Shown here: piece by piece, positions 7,901-16,359 of the stretch | How the letters are laid out: each line of letters opens with the position of its first letter | How positions within the stretch are numbered: the stretch's first letter is position 1 | Source: Salinisphaera sp049568105 | Lineage (GTDB): Bacteria; Pseudomonadota; Gammaproteobacteria; Nevskiales; Salinisphaeraceae | Direction of reading: 5' to 3' | NCBI RefSeq assembly: GCF_049568105.1 | Contig: NZ_CP145335.1 | Coordinates: 1,612,001-1,676,000 of the forward strand | Length of the DNA: 64,000 nt | Position numbers and translations under genes: made by a program | Notes under the pieces: generated by a model | The model's database searches: none | Told to the model about the DNA's origin: nothing | What the model saw: the letters and a program-made list of their open reading frames with translations, nothing else

Positions 7901-8833
7901 TCAATCGACGATCGGCTCGAGACGCGATTCGATCTGGTCGCGATACGGTTCGTAGCGCTCGGGCAGTTTGAGCGCCTCGCCAAGATGCGCCGTGTCTTCG
8001 TCGCGATCGAAGCCCGGCTCGTTGGTGGCGATCTCGAACAGAACACCGCCCGGAGTGCGGAAATAGATCGCCCAGAAATAATCGCGATCGATCACGGGCG
8101 TGACCTGGTAACCCGTATCGAGCAGCGCTTGGCGCACTTCGGCCTGGGCCGCGCGGTCGGGCACGGCGAAAGCGATGTGATGCACCGAGCCGGCGCCTTG
8201 ACGGGAGGCGTCGACGCCGGGCAGTTCCTCGACGTCGATCGTGTCGGCGCCGTTGCCGCGGGGCATGACAAAGCGCGTGACCTGGTCTTCGCGTTCGGCG
8301 CGCTCGTAGCCCATGAATTCCAGCAGTTCGGTGGTCGCGTCGGCGTCCTTGAGCCGCAGGCGCGCCCCGGCAAAGCCGTGCACTGCCGACTCGGCCGGCA
8401 CACGGCCGCCGGTCCAGACCGGGCGCGCGTCGTCAGGCCGCTCGATCAGGGCGAAACCATCGCCGTCCGGGCCGGTGAAGCGTAGACGACGCTGGCCGAA
8501 GCTCGTATCGGTCGCCAAATCCGTTGCCCCCAGCGCTGGGAGCCGTTCGGCCCAGAACGCGAGCGCGCCGGGCGGCACCGCGAACTGGGTTTCGCCGACT
8601 TCGCCGGTGCCCGGCGTGCCGCGGGCGGCATGCGGGAACGGGAAATAGGTCATGACCGTGCCGGGCGTGCCGATCTCGTCGCCGTAGTAGAGATGATAGA
8701 CGCTGGGTTCGTCGAAATTGACGGTCTTCTTGACCCGCCGCAGGCCGAGCGCGTCGGTGAAGAAACGATTATTGCGGTTGGCGTCGGCGGCCAGTGAGGT
8801 GATGTGGTGCAGGCCCTGGATCTGCGTAATCAT
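7901..8833 (-). CDS. Ring-cleaving dioxygenase-like VOC protein (MhqO-like)
   Basis: A 310-residue two-domain VOC protein. The N-terminal domain starts IQGLHHITSLAADANRNNRF with the metal-ligand His in LHHIT; the second domain has VHHIAFAVPDRAAQAEV and ends GGVLFEIATNEPGF, giving the His/His/Glu set of extradiol-type enzymes. This matches the MhqO/LinE-like hydroquinone dioxygenase group. The start at 8833 is chosen over an upstream frame extension because it begins at the conserved domain. First gene of an operon with the MhqD-like hydrolase; divergent from a LysR gene. Confidence 0.88.
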   Translation of the reverse strand: MITQIQGLHHITSLAADANRNNRFFTDALGLRRVKKTVNFDEPSVYHLYYGDEIGTPGTVMTYFPFPHAARGTPGTGEVGETQFAVPPGALAFWAERLPALGATDLATDTSFGQRRLRFTGPDGDGFALIERPDDARPVWTGGRVPAESAVHGFAGARLRLKDADATTELLEFMGYERAEREDQVTRFVMPRGNGADTIDVEELPGVDASRQGAGSVHHIAFAVPDRAAQAEVRQALLDTGYQVTPVIDRDYFWAIYFRTPGGVLFEIATNEPGFDRDEDTAHLGEALKLPERYEPYRDQIESRLEPIVD

Positions 8834-8958
8834 GCGACTCGTCCTGCCAGCATGGTGCCGGCGTTGTGAGGATGCTGATGAGTAATCTAGCAACGCGCAG
8901 CGCGGCAGAGAATTGGCATAATCCTTTTTATATTGTTTCGTAAGACGTAATAATAGGC

Positions 8959-9867
8959 ATGGACGACTTCAAGGCGTTGCGGACATTCCTGTTGGCAGCA
9001 GAACGCCATAATTTCGCTGCGGTCGCCCGCGAACTCGGCGTAACGCCGGCTTCGATCACCCGCACGATCGCGGCTCTGGAACAGGATCTGGGGGTGCAGC
9101 TGTTCGTGCGAACGACGCGTCGGGTGAGCCTGACCAGCGCCGGCGCGGCCTATGCTGCGCGCCTGCGCCCGGCGATGCAGGCAGTCGAAGAAGCCCGCAG
9201 CGAACTGATCGATGCGCATCGCGCCGATGCCGGCACACTGAGGATCAATGCGCCGATGTCGTTCGGGATCCGAGTGTTACCGGCAGTGCTGGCAGCTTTC
9301 CGGGCCATGCATCCGAATATCCAGACAGAAGTGTCGTTGTCGGATGAAATGGTCGATATCGTCGATGCCGACTTCGACCTGGCCGTGCGTATTTCCGGGC
9401 CGCCATCGGACAAGTTCACGATCTGGCGTAAGATCTGCCCGGTCGCACGATACTTGGTCGCCGCGCCGGACACGCCGTACGCCGCCGTCGACCATCCCAA
9501 CGAATTAGCGCGCGAGGCCTGTATGGCTTTCAGCGCCGACAGCCGGAGCGAGACCTGGCCGTTGTCGCATGGCACCGCACACGTCGAAATCGAGGCCGGG
9601 CGGCCGATCTGTGCCAACAACGGCGAATTTCTGGCGAGCATGGCGGCGGCCGGCCAGGGCGTGGCGTTGTTGCCGGACTTCATCGTGGCCGAGGCGCTGA
9701 GCGCGGGCCGGCTGGTGCGGCTGCTACCCGACTGGGCGCCGCCGCCGATCTGGCTGACATTGTATTACCCGCCGTATCATCGACTGCCGCCGCGCGTCGC
9801 GGCGTTCTCGGATTTCTTCGAATCACAGATGCGTGAGAGCAATCGCTCGGTGCCAAGCACAGAGTAG
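8959..9867 (+). CDS. LysR-family transcriptional regulator
   Basis: A 302-residue LysR-type regulator with an N-terminal winged HTH (FKALRTFLLAAERHNFAAVA, then SITRTIAALEQDLGVQLFVR) and effector domain. It is transcribed divergently from the dioxygenase-hydrolase operon across a 125-bp gap with an AT-rich stretch (about 8915-8958) that probably carries both promoters. In Bacillus the corresponding mhq genes are under a MarR-type repressor, so here a LysR protein seems to have the role. Confidence 0.92.
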   Translation: MDDFKALRTFLLAAERHNFAAVARELGVTPASITRTIAALEQDLGVQLFVRTTRRVSLTSAGAAYAARLRPAMQAVEEARSELIDAHRADAGTLRINAPMSFGIRVLPAVLAAFRAMHPNIQTEVSLSDEMVDIVDADFDLAVRISGPPSDKFTIWRKICPVARYLVAAPDTPYAAVDHPNELAREACMAFSADSRSETWPLSHGTAHVEIEAGRPICANNGEFLASMAAAGQGVALLPDFIVAEALSAGRLVRLLPDWAPPPIWLTLYYPPYHRLPPRVAAFSDFFESQMRESNRSVPSTE

Positions 9868-9994
9868 CCGCAATGCATCGAACTGCGGCGCTATCCTGAT
9901 TCGCGGAAACTAAGGCTAGGTCTTGCGATGGACGGACAACATGAGCCCCGACCGTGACATGCGTCACGTCTTGCATCCGCGCCGGACAAATCAT
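9868..9994. other. Intergenic, no gene recognised
   Basis: Short stretch between the LysR gene and the REP cluster; nothing recognisable on either strand. Confidence 0.4.
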
Positions 9995-10111
9995 AGGACA
10001 AGGACCACGTTTTCTCAGGCGGAAGGACGCTAAAAAGTGGTTTGTGTCTTGACCGGTTTCGAGGGTCCGCTCTGATGCTCGTGCGTTTAGCCGGGCGTGG
10101 TCTGTTTTCCC
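9995..10111. repeat. Degenerate REP-like copies
   Basis: An imperfect inverted pair AGGACAAGGACCACGTTTT (9995-10013) and AAAAAGTGGTTTGTGTCTT (10032-10050), followed by a single arm GCGTGGTCTGTTTTCCC (10095-10111). All are diverged copies of the repeat at 4566-4645. The last arm abuts the end of the reductase-like fragment that follows and may supply its stop. Confidence 0.5.
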
Positions 10112-10112
10112 G

Positions 10113-10547
10113 CTATATGCGCTCTTGCCGCGCCTTTTCGTGTTTGCTCGGCTCGATAGCGGCGAAGCTGCCGGTTTCGACGCTGCGGCGGGGTTCGTAA
10201 TGGGCGATGACGGCGCCTTTGGGCAAGACGGTGTGGCGGACGAAATGCAGGGGCGGCGGTAGTGTACTGGGGCGGAACAGGCGTTTGTTTCGGCCCAGGA
10301 TCACGGGGTAGGTGCGTATCGTCACGCGGTGGAGCAGGCCGGCGTCGAGCAGCGCCGGATAGAGCGTGCTGCTGCTCTGGATAATGAGATCGGGACCGCC
10401 GCTGTCGGCCCGCCGGTGGCTGTTCTCCCGGTCGAGCGCATCGATACCGCGCGTGAGTACGTAATGCTCCACGTGGGTGAAGGCCTCGCCCAGCGATGTC
10501 TCGTCGCCCGAAAAGTAGGGACAGTACGAGTTCAGGGAACAGTACAC
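10113..10547 (-). pseudogene. Dihydrofolate reductase-like (RibD C-domain) gene fragment
   Basis: The frame encodes about 144 residues, of which the last ~100 match the C-terminal half of the YyaP/YwjB-type RibD-C family: GGPDLIIQSSSTLYPALLDA, TYPVILGRNKRLFRP, HYEPRRSVETGSFAAIEPS. The N-terminal half, with the cofactor and substrate residues (about 90 residues in intact members), is missing, and the first residues look random. The 3' end runs into a REP arm. Best read as a truncated, non-functional gene. Confidence 0.65.
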
Positions 10548-10786
10548 TAGGCTATTGCTGCCGTAGTGGGGCCGATCGCAATCGAAAGACCGTGTGCTCG
10601 ATCAAGGTCATCGCGTTCGACAGTAACGCTTCGTTCGTCGTTGATCGTGGCGGCCGCTAGCCTGTGATGCGTGACAGCGACCGTTTTCGCTTGTCGCGAA
10701 TTAGCGCCGGTCGACGCACGACTTGGCAGACCAGCCTGGGTGCGGTTTGATGCCGGTGCAGGGTGGAAGATAATTAAAGGGGGCTC
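10548..10786. other. Intergenic with likely promoter of the TAXI gene
   Basis: No gene recognised. AAAGGGGGCTC just before the ATG at 10787 is the ribosome binding site of the next gene. Confidence 0.4.
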
Positions 10787-12046
10787 ATGTTTCGTATTCC
10801 GGCCGCGATTATCGCGGTGGTTCTGGCTGCGGTCGCGTTGTGGTGGCTCAGCCGCGGCATTCTGCCGCCGCAGACGGTGAGGTTTGCGGCCGGTATCGAG
10901 AACGGCGGCTATTGGCAGATCGCCGAGCGGTACCAAGATATTCTCGCGCGGGATGGGATCGATCTGAAGCTGATCCCTACCGCGGGCTCGGTGGAAAACG
11001 CGCGTCTAATGACACAGGGCAAGGCCGATGCGGCATTGCTGCAGGGCGGGGTACCCGTGGGCGGCGGGGTAGAGACGCTGGGTGCGGTTTTTACCGAGCC
11101 GTTGCTGATCTTTGCGCGGTCTTCGGGCGGCGCGACGGTGTCGAATAATCCAGCGATGTGGTCGGGCCTGCGGATTGCGGCCGGCGCGCCGGGTTCGGGG
11201 ACGCGGGCGGCAGTGAAAGCGCTGCTCAAAGCCGCAGGGGTAACCGGGGCGAATACGCTGCTGCCGCTCGACGGGACTGCGGCATCGGCCGCGCTTGCCG
11301 ATGGGCCGGCGGATGTGGCGGTGTTCATGGCGCCGCTTTCGGCGCCTTATCTCAAGCCGATCGTGTCCGATAAGAGCGTGCGTCTGGTGCCGCTTGCGCA
11401 CATCGTAGCGTTATCGCGGCGGGTGCCGCAGTCGGTGATCGTCAACGTGCCGTCGGGCGCGTTCTCGCTGAACCCGCCGTTGCCGGCTGACGACCGCCAG
11501 TTGCTGGGGCTGCTCGCGCGGATGGTGGCCCAGCCGGATATGCATCCAGCGATTGTGGATCGGCTCGTCAATGCGGCTCAGCTCGTGCATCAGAGCGGCG
11601 ACATGATTACGCCGGCGGGTCAGTTCCCGACGATGGCGCATACGTCGTTGCCGCAGAACGCCTACGCCCGGGATTTGATCGCCGATGGGCCGAGCGCGCT
11701 GTCGGCGTTTTTGCCGTATTGGGTAGTCGCACAGATCAGCCGGTTCGCGATCCTGCTGTTGCCGATCGTGTTCTTATTGTTGCCGTTGCTCCGCGCCTTG
11801 CCCGGTCTGTACCAGTGGAGCATTCGCAACCGGGTGTTTCGCCACTATGCGCGTATCCGCGAGATCGACGAAGCCGCAGCCGAGACGGATAACCCGGATA
11901 CGCTCCACGCGCTCGAATCCGAGCTGGCCGAGCTGGACCGCGAGATCGCGGGACTCAAACTGCCATTGCCGTATCGCGGCTATGCCTACGATGCGCGTCT
12001 GCATATCGATCTTCTGCGCAAGCGGATTGCCAATCGCGCGGCGTAA
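10787..12046 (+). CDS. TAXI-family TRAP-type solute-binding protein
   Basis: A 419-residue protein with an N-terminal membrane anchor (about 5-22), a TAXI-type periplasmic binding domain (residues 30-300: FAAGIENGGYWQIAERYQ, LIPTAGSVENARLMTQGKAD, AAGAPGSGTRAAV) and a C-terminal transmembrane segment (about 319-337) followed by a charged cytoplasmic tail. TAXI proteins bind organic acids for TRAP uptake, but no TRAP membrane subunit is nearby. The family includes membrane-tethered forms with this extra C-terminal helix, which may act as sensors or stand-alone receptors. It is monocistronic here. Confidence 0.88.
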   Translation: MFRIPAAIIAVVLAAVALWWLSRGILPPQTVRFAAGIENGGYWQIAERYQDILARDGIDLKLIPTAGSVENARLMTQGKADAALLQGGVPVGGGVETLGAVFTEPLLIFARSSGGATVSNNPAMWSGLRIAAGAPGSGTRAAVKALLKAAGVTGANTLLPLDGTAASAALADGPADVAVFMAPLSAPYLKPIVSDKSVRLVPLAHIVALSRRVPQSVIVNVPSGAFSLNPPLPADDRQLLGLLARMVAQPDMHPAIVDRLVNAAQLVHQSGDMITPAGQFPTMAHTSLPQNAYARDLIADGPSALSAFLPYWVVAQISRFAILLLPIVFLLLPLLRALPGLYQWSIRNRVFRHYARIREIDEAAAETDNPDTLHALESELAELDREIAGLKLPLPYRGYAYDARLHIDLLRKRIANRAA

Positions 12047-12120
12047 ATCGGCCTCAGTCCGCCCTCTAACGGGAGATCCGGGGATAGCATGAAATGCCGC
12101 GGCTATTTTGGACTACCAGA

Positions 12121-12212
12121 TCAGGGGTTAATGGCTAGCTTACGTTCGTAGCGCTCTGGTGTTTGATAGTTCAGCGACTGGTGTAGTTGCGGGTGACAAA
12201 AAAAGCCTGGGG
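12121..12212 (-). pseudogene. IS3-family transposase C-terminal remnant
   Basis: The minus strand reads QLHQSLNYQTPERYERKLA before a TGA at 12121. This is the C-terminal block of IS3-type OrfB transposases (usually ...LHSSLGY.SP..YE). Homology ends after about 30 codons and no catalytic domain is present. Degenerate REP sequence follows at 12333-12371. Confidence 0.65.
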
Positions 12213-12332
12213 GCGGGTCTTGTATTGCGCGTTCAGCAGTGGATTCGAGAATGCCGCACCGCGATTGGCGCGCTTCCAGAGCGGCGATATGGCGACCTGA
12301 ACGCCCCAGAATGCCTGATAAAAACGATAGGC

Positions 12333-12371
12333 CGCGTTTTAGCGTTTTCCCCTGAACAACGTGGTCTGTGC
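12333..12371. repeat. Degenerate REP-like copy
   Basis: CGCGTTTTAGCGTTTTCCCC followed by CAACGTGGTCTGTGCT: a recognisable but diverged copy of the GTGGTCTGTCCCC repeat, lying between the transposase remnant and the NYN gene. It is the rightmost copy seen. Confidence 0.45.
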
Positions 12372-12447
12372 TTGAATGTGTGCGATCCGGCGCCTCGTCG
12401 TTCGCTTGACACTGCGGGGGCTCAAGCATTCCTGGAAATCTTGCCTT

Positions 12448-12924
12448 ATGACCACCGTCGCCATCTTCGTCGACACGCAGAACGTCTACTACACCGTGCG
12501 CGACGCCTACGGCAAGCAGTTTGACTACCGCCGATTCTGGGCACAGGTGACGGCGGATCGTGAGGTGCTGACCGCACGCTGCTATGCCACCGACCGGGGC
12601 GACGCCAAGCAGCGTGGGTTTCAGAACACGCTTCGAAAGATCGGCTTCGAGGTAAAGCTCAAGCCGTTCATCCAGCGCGCGGATGGTTCCGCCAAGGGCG
12701 ACTGGGATGTAGGCATCACGCTCGATGCCATCGAGTTTGCGGCGCAGGCGGATGTCGTGGTGCTGGTCTCCGGCGATGGCGATTTCGATCTGCTGGCACA
12801 GAGAATCCGCGAGCTGCACGGCAAGCGCGTCGAGGTCTACGGGGTGCCCCAGCTTACCGCGAATTCTCTAATTCACGCCGCGAGCCAGTACATTCCCATC
12901 GAAGGCGATCTACTGCTGGGCTAA
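12448..12924 (+). CDS. NYN domain protein (LabA/DUF88-like putative nuclease)
   Basis: A 158-residue NYN-domain protein of the PIN-like nuclease superfamily. Acidic active-site positions are visible: VAIFVDTQN (D9, N12), KGDWDVGITLD (D87) and VLVSGDGDFDLL (D110, D112). The start at 12448 is chosen because it begins at the first beta-strand; the upstream in-frame extension is not conserved-looking. Likely a small cytosolic RNA-processing nuclease. It stands alone and is convergent with the glycine-rich gene. Confidence 0.87.
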   Translation: MTTVAIFVDTQNVYYTVRDAYGKQFDYRRFWAQVTADREVLTARCYATDRGDAKQRGFQNTLRKIGFEVKLKPFIQRADGSAKGDWDVGITLDAIEFAAQADVVVLVSGDGDFDLLAQRIRELHGKRVEVYGVPQLTANSLIHAASQYIPIEGDLLLG

Positions 12925-13177
12925 GGCATCAAGTCTGGAATGCCCGTTGTCTGCTTGCATGCCTGCGAAGCTTCTTGCCACGCCCTGCGCCGGTAGTTGG
13001 CCGGAAGCGCGGGTACTTCCGGCCCCAACTGGGGCGGGCTTTCGTAGCCGACTTTATGCGGTGACGCTGGGGAATCAGAGGACCGTTTGCTTATTTAGTG
13101 GTAGCACTCTGGCTGGCTGAATTAGCGATCACGAGACCCAGATATTGAATTAAATATACTGTCCGTAGGTGGCGGCG
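12925..13177. other. Intergenic, no gene recognised
   Basis: Region between the convergent NYN and glycine-rich genes, up to the hairpin. CCGGTAGTTGGCCGGAAGCG and nearby repeats of GGCCGG make weak hairpins, but nothing clearly functional. Confidence 0.35.
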
Positions 13178-13206
13178 AACCGGCAGACAGATTTGGTCTG
13201 CCGGTT
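13178..13206 (+). terminator. Hairpin between convergent genes
   Basis: A perfect 11-bp stem AACCGGCAGAC / GTCTGCCGGTT with a 7-nt loop, followed on the plus strand by TGTTGTTCTGTT. It is a plausible rho-independent terminator reading rightwards; the leftward side lacks a U-tract. It sits between the 3' ends of the NYN gene and the glycine-rich gene. Confidence 0.6.
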
Positions 13207-13222
13207 TGTTGTTCTGTTGGAT

Positions 13223-13627
13223 CTACTGATGAGTACGGTCTTGATCCCGGGTTTGGTCCTGTTCTTTGAGTGGGTTCCGGTCGTTAAGTTGGTCCTGAAC
13301 TTTAAACTGGTCGCGGTCCTTGAGTTGCCTCATATCGGGAGTTTGAGTTTGTTGTGGGCTTTGCGACGGGTTCTGTGCGCCCCGTGGGTTGGCTCCGTGC
13401 ATGCCGTGGCCGGATGTTGCGCCACTGGCTGAGCCGGCACCCCCGCTTCCTGCGCCGCCACCGGGCCCGCCGCCGCCGGCGCCACCCCCTCCGGCGCCGC
13501 CGCCGCCGGAACCTCCACCACCGCCGCCCGCGATGGCAATAGGAGCGGCGCCGAGTACCAGCGCGAGTAGGAAACTGATAATCCCGGCACGTACCGCTTT
13601 GCGGGTTTGCTTGTGTTGAGTATCCAT
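13223..13627 (-). CDS. Secreted glycine-rich protein, charged C-terminal tail
   Basis: A 134-residue protein starting at 13627 (MDTQHKQTRKAVRAGIISFL); the frame is open further upstream but the signal peptide defines this start. A Sec signal (positive n-region, hydrophobic core, cleavage near PIAIA-GG) is followed by a roughly 40-residue run of almost pure Gly with Ser/Ala, then an Asn/Gln-rich segment and a C-terminal tail of repeated charged units (QLKDRDQ, QDQLNDRN, EQDQTRDQD). No catalytic domain. It is probably an exported, disordered structural or surface protein; I do not recognise a named family. Confidence 0.65.
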   Translation of the reverse strand: MDTQHKQTRKAVRAGIISFLLALVLGAAPIAIAGGGGGGSGGGGAGGGGAGGGGPGGGAGSGGAGSASGATSGHGMHGANPRGAQNPSQSPQQTQTPDMRQLKDRDQFKVQDQLNDRNPLKEQDQTRDQDRTHQ

Positions 13628-13777
13628 CGTGTCGCCTCTTGCTTGTCGTGGTGCACCTTCAATTGTTTCGAGAACAGGCTGCCTCATCCGGATCTATCGC
13701 TTTAGATCGTCATGTTCTGATGTCGGGCGTGTGAATCGTTAGGGATCTCGGGTTCCAAAATAGGAGGTGTATTTGAG

Positions 13778-13876
13778 ATGAGGTGCGATTTCCCGATGTT
13801 GAGGAATGTCAAATCACGCGCGTTTACTGTGTTTTGTCGGCATCTCGAATCGCTGATGCCAAAGATAATTGAATAA
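13778..13876 (+). CDS. Possible 32-residue small protein
   Basis: A short ORF (MRCDFPMLRNVKSRAFTVFC...) preceded by an ideal Shine-Dalgarno sequence AGGAGGT (13762-13768) nine bases before the ATG. It lies in otherwise gene-free DNA between the divergent glycine-rich gene and the first MITE-like element. No homology recognised and too short to judge by codon use. It could be a small protein, a leader peptide or chance. Confidence 0.3.
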   Translation: MRCDFPMLRNVKSRAFTVFCRHLESLMPKIIE

Positions 13877-14028
13877 TAGGGAAAATATTGTGGCGGGGCT
13901 TAGGGCAGGGGATACTATGTGTATCTTAGTTCTACCCCTGGCTTGCGGCCTTAAAGATGGCCTGTGAAGCGTTCACCCAAACCACTGTTCGGTTTTGGGT
14001 TGGTTTTAGGTTGCAACCGCAATAAAAG
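13877..14028. other. Intergenic with inverted repeats
   Basis: No gene. CCCAAACC (13976-13983) can pair with GGTTTTGGG (13991-13999) with one bulge, and GGTTGCAACC at 14009-14018 is a perfect 10-bp palindrome. Function unknown. Confidence 0.3.
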
Positions 14029-14183
14029 CTAAAAGTGGGAAGTTGCAACGGGTCGGCTCCGTTGGGCGCGTGCGAGATTTTCGCTCAAACTAGCCTCGAC
14101 GCCGTCGTCGGCATGCTCACCCATGGCCTGGGACAACGCCTCGGTTACCGAACGACTCGCAAGGATTTGGTGCCGATTGACCG
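14029..14183 (-). pseudogene. Possible truncated CDS ending at 14029, cut by a MITE-like element
   Basis: The minus strand is open for about 51 codons from the MITE edge to a TAG at 14029, with protein-like composition (SVTEALSQAMGEHADDGVEA ... SENLARAQ). No start codon or family signature can be identified, and the frame is not obviously continued on the other side of the repeat. It may be the tail of a gene disrupted by the element. Confidence 0.2.
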
Positions 14184-14454
14184 TAGGGCGTGTTGATGTT
14201 TTGTCCGCGCGCTGAGTTGTCGCCCTAAATCGTGGCTGGCGAGGCGCGAGCCGCTATATCGTGGCGCGCCCCGATCAAGGCGCGTAACTCGGCCCGATGC
14301 GATTTGGGGGCGCCACTCTTCGGGACAACGGCTGTTGGGCCGCAATCCAGCGTTGCCGCTCACTGACGTCGCGCCACTACGCTGTACTTGCGGCGCCTCG
14401 GCGTGCAGCCAACAGCCCTTGGCGCGGACGCGCACGACACCTCAACATGCCGCG
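14184..14454 (+). repeat. MITE-like dispersed element, copy 1
   Basis: About 270 bp starting TAGGGCGTGTTGATGTTTTG and ending CGACACCTCAACATGCC. Internal landmarks shared by the other copies: CAATCCAGCGTTGCCG, GACGTCGCGCCACTACG and GCAGCCAACAGCCCTTGG. Same orientation as copies 3 and 5. No transposase inside. Confidence 0.75.
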
Positions 14455-14564
14455 GGGCGTTTCCCAGTTCGGTACTCAAGGCGCCAGGCCGGATCATGCT
14501 CCTGAGAGGGCCGGCAGCAAAGTTTATGGCGCTGTTCTTTTGCGCGTGCGCACGCATCGGCGTA

Positions 14565-15584
14565 TCAAGCGACTATCAACACGATCTTGCCTTGGATGCC
14601 GCGCTTGATGGCGTAGGTGTGCGCACCTGTCGCATCGCCCAAGGAAAAGCAGCGATCCACCACGACGCGGACGGTGCCGTTGTCGAGCAACCGCCCGGCC
14701 TGTGCCAGTTGTGGGCCATTCGAGCGGACCTGGGTAGAGGAGACCGTGATGCCGCGCTGTTTGGCTTCGGCCTGACCGGCGAACCCAAGCGGATTGACTA
14801 GGAAGAGTGCGCCACCGGGCTTCAACATGCGCAGAAAACGCGCCATGTTCTCGCCGCCCACGGCGTCGATCACCAAATCGGCGTCCTGCACGACATCCTC
14901 GGCCGCGGTTTGCGTGTAGTCCACGAATTGATCGGCACCCAGGTCGGCCATCAACGCCTGGTGGCGAGCCGAAGCAACCGCAATCACCCGCGCGCCTTGC
15001 CATTTGGCCAATTGAACCGCCAAGTGGCCAACGCCGCCACCGGCCCCGTTAACGACGACTGTTCTGCCGTCGAGCGCCACCGGTTGATGGCGAAACCCCT
15101 GAAACGGGTTCGGCGCGTCGTGACCCAGATCGATCAGGAACTGCCAGGCCGTGAGCAGCGACATGGGCGCACCGGCCGCGTGTATATGATCGATGCCGGC
15201 GGGCTTGTGCGCCAGCTCGGAGGCGGCCACCCGGACCACTTCGGCGTAGGCCCCGCTGCCTGTCATTAGGGCCTCGGGGAAGCGAACCATCGCGAATACT
15301 TCGTCGCCGACTGCAAAGTCCGTGACATCGCCCGCGACCTCCTCAACCACGCCGGATACGTCGGTGCCGATAATTAGCGGAAACACAGGATCGGGGCGCC
15401 ACTCCGGCGGTAGCGCCTGATAGCCGTCGCGCAGATACAGATCGGGCGGGTTGATGCTGGCGGCATGAACCCGTACCCGGACCTCACCCGCGCCGATCGT
15501 GGGCACTGCGGCCTTTTCATAGCGCAGGACTTCGGGGCCGCCAAACGCATGCAGCCGCACGGCGTTCATTGTGGTCATCGACAT
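14565..15584 (-). CDS. Zinc-independent MDR oxidoreductase (quinone reductase-like)
   Basis: A 339-residue medium-chain dehydrogenase/reductase of the QOR/NADPH:quinone oxidoreductase branch. The N-terminal GroES-like domain (AVRLHAFGGPEVLRYEK, IIGTDVSGVVEEVAGDV) is followed by a Rossmann domain with the nucleotide motif VVNGAGGGVGHLAVQLAK. The structural-zinc cysteines of alcohol dehydrogenases are absent, as expected for this branch. It should reduce quinones or enones with NADPH in the cytosol. It is divergent from a TetR regulator (58 bp gap), which probably represses it. Confidence 0.9.
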   Translation of the reverse strand: MSMTTMNAVRLHAFGGPEVLRYEKAAVPTIGAGEVRVRVHAASINPPDLYLRDGYQALPPEWRPDPVFPLIIGTDVSGVVEEVAGDVTDFAVGDEVFAMVRFPEALMTGSGAYAEVVRVAASELAHKPAGIDHIHAAGAPMSLLTAWQFLIDLGHDAPNPFQGFRHQPVALDGRTVVVNGAGGGVGHLAVQLAKWQGARVIAVASARHQALMADLGADQFVDYTQTAAEDVVQDADLVIDAVGGENMARFLRMLKPGGALFLVNPLGFAGQAEAKQRGITVSSTQVRSNGPQLAQAGRLLDNGTVRVVVDRCFSLGDATGAHTYAIKRGIQGKIVLIVA

Positions 15585-15641
15585 GATGCTATCTCCGAGC
15601 TTGTAAATCTGTTAAAAACGGGTCAGTGACTAATTTGGTTT

Positions 15642-16235
15642 ATGCGGGTCGCCGACCCGGTTTGCAAGCCGGACGTTATGCGCGCAGATGCCAGGAAGAA
15701 TTACGACCACATATTGGCTGTCTCTCGCGACCTGCTCGCGGCCGAGGGTTCACAGACGTCCATGCGCGAAATCGCGCGCACGGCCGGCGTGGGGCTGGGC
15801 ACGCTCCAACGTCACTTCCCGACGCGCGAGGATCTGCTGGAGGCATTGCTCCGAACCAGCTTCGATGCGCTGGCCGAGCGGGCGAGCAAGCTCGGGCAGA
15901 GCGAGCCCAGCGATGCCGCGCTGGTCGCCTGGCTGCGCGAGATCGTCGATGTCGCCCATCGTTACAGTGGCGCCATCAAATCGATGGTCGCGGCGATCGA
16001 GGATGAAAGTTCGGCGCTGCATGCCTCGTGTACCGCCATGAAGGCCGCGGGTACACGGCTGCTTGCCACGGCACAGGCCGACGGCAAAGCGCGTACGGAT
16101 GTAGACGGCGCCGATCTTTTCGCCTTGGTCGGCGCGCTGGCCTGGGTAGCAGATCAGCCGGCGCTGGCCAGTCGATCGGATCGTCTCATGGCGCTCATGT
16201 CAGACACGCTGTTCGTTGGCTCGCCCGAATCGTAG
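15642..16235 (+). CDS. TetR-family transcriptional regulator
   Basis: A 197-residue TetR-type repressor. The N-terminal HTH is REIARTAGVGLGTLQRHFPT, preceded by the helix DHILAVSRDLLAAEGSQTSM; the C-terminal helical ligand domain follows. An internal ATG at 15678 (MRADARKNYDH) gives a more typical N-terminus and may be the true start. The divergent position next to the quinone-reductase gene indicates ligand-dependent control of that gene. Confidence 0.9.
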   Translation: MRVADPVCKPDVMRADARKNYDHILAVSRDLLAAEGSQTSMREIARTAGVGLGTLQRHFPTREDLLEALLRTSFDALAERASKLGQSEPSDAALVAWLREIVDVAHRYSGAIKSMVAAIEDESSALHASCTAMKAAGTRLLATAQADGKARTDVDGADLFALVGALAWVADQPALASRSDRLMALMSDTLFVGSPES

Positions 16236-16359
16236 CCCGTCGTTTACCGGCCGATTTTTCGTATTACGACCCGGCCCGAACACCTGCGCGCATATTGTGC
16301 GAGTGACAGAACACAGCAAATGAGCGCCCGGAAGGGCGTGAGCTAATTTAGGACACAAC

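Noticed and set aside
12213..12819. Long minus-strand ORF joining the IS3 tail to DNA opposite the NYN gene
   Set aside because: Only the last ~30 codons are transposase-like; the rest is antisense to the NYN gene.
13443..13543. Glycine-codon tract as a possible CRISPR-like or tandem DNA repeat
   Set aside because: The repeats are GGC/GGT codon runs of a secreted protein; there are no spacers.
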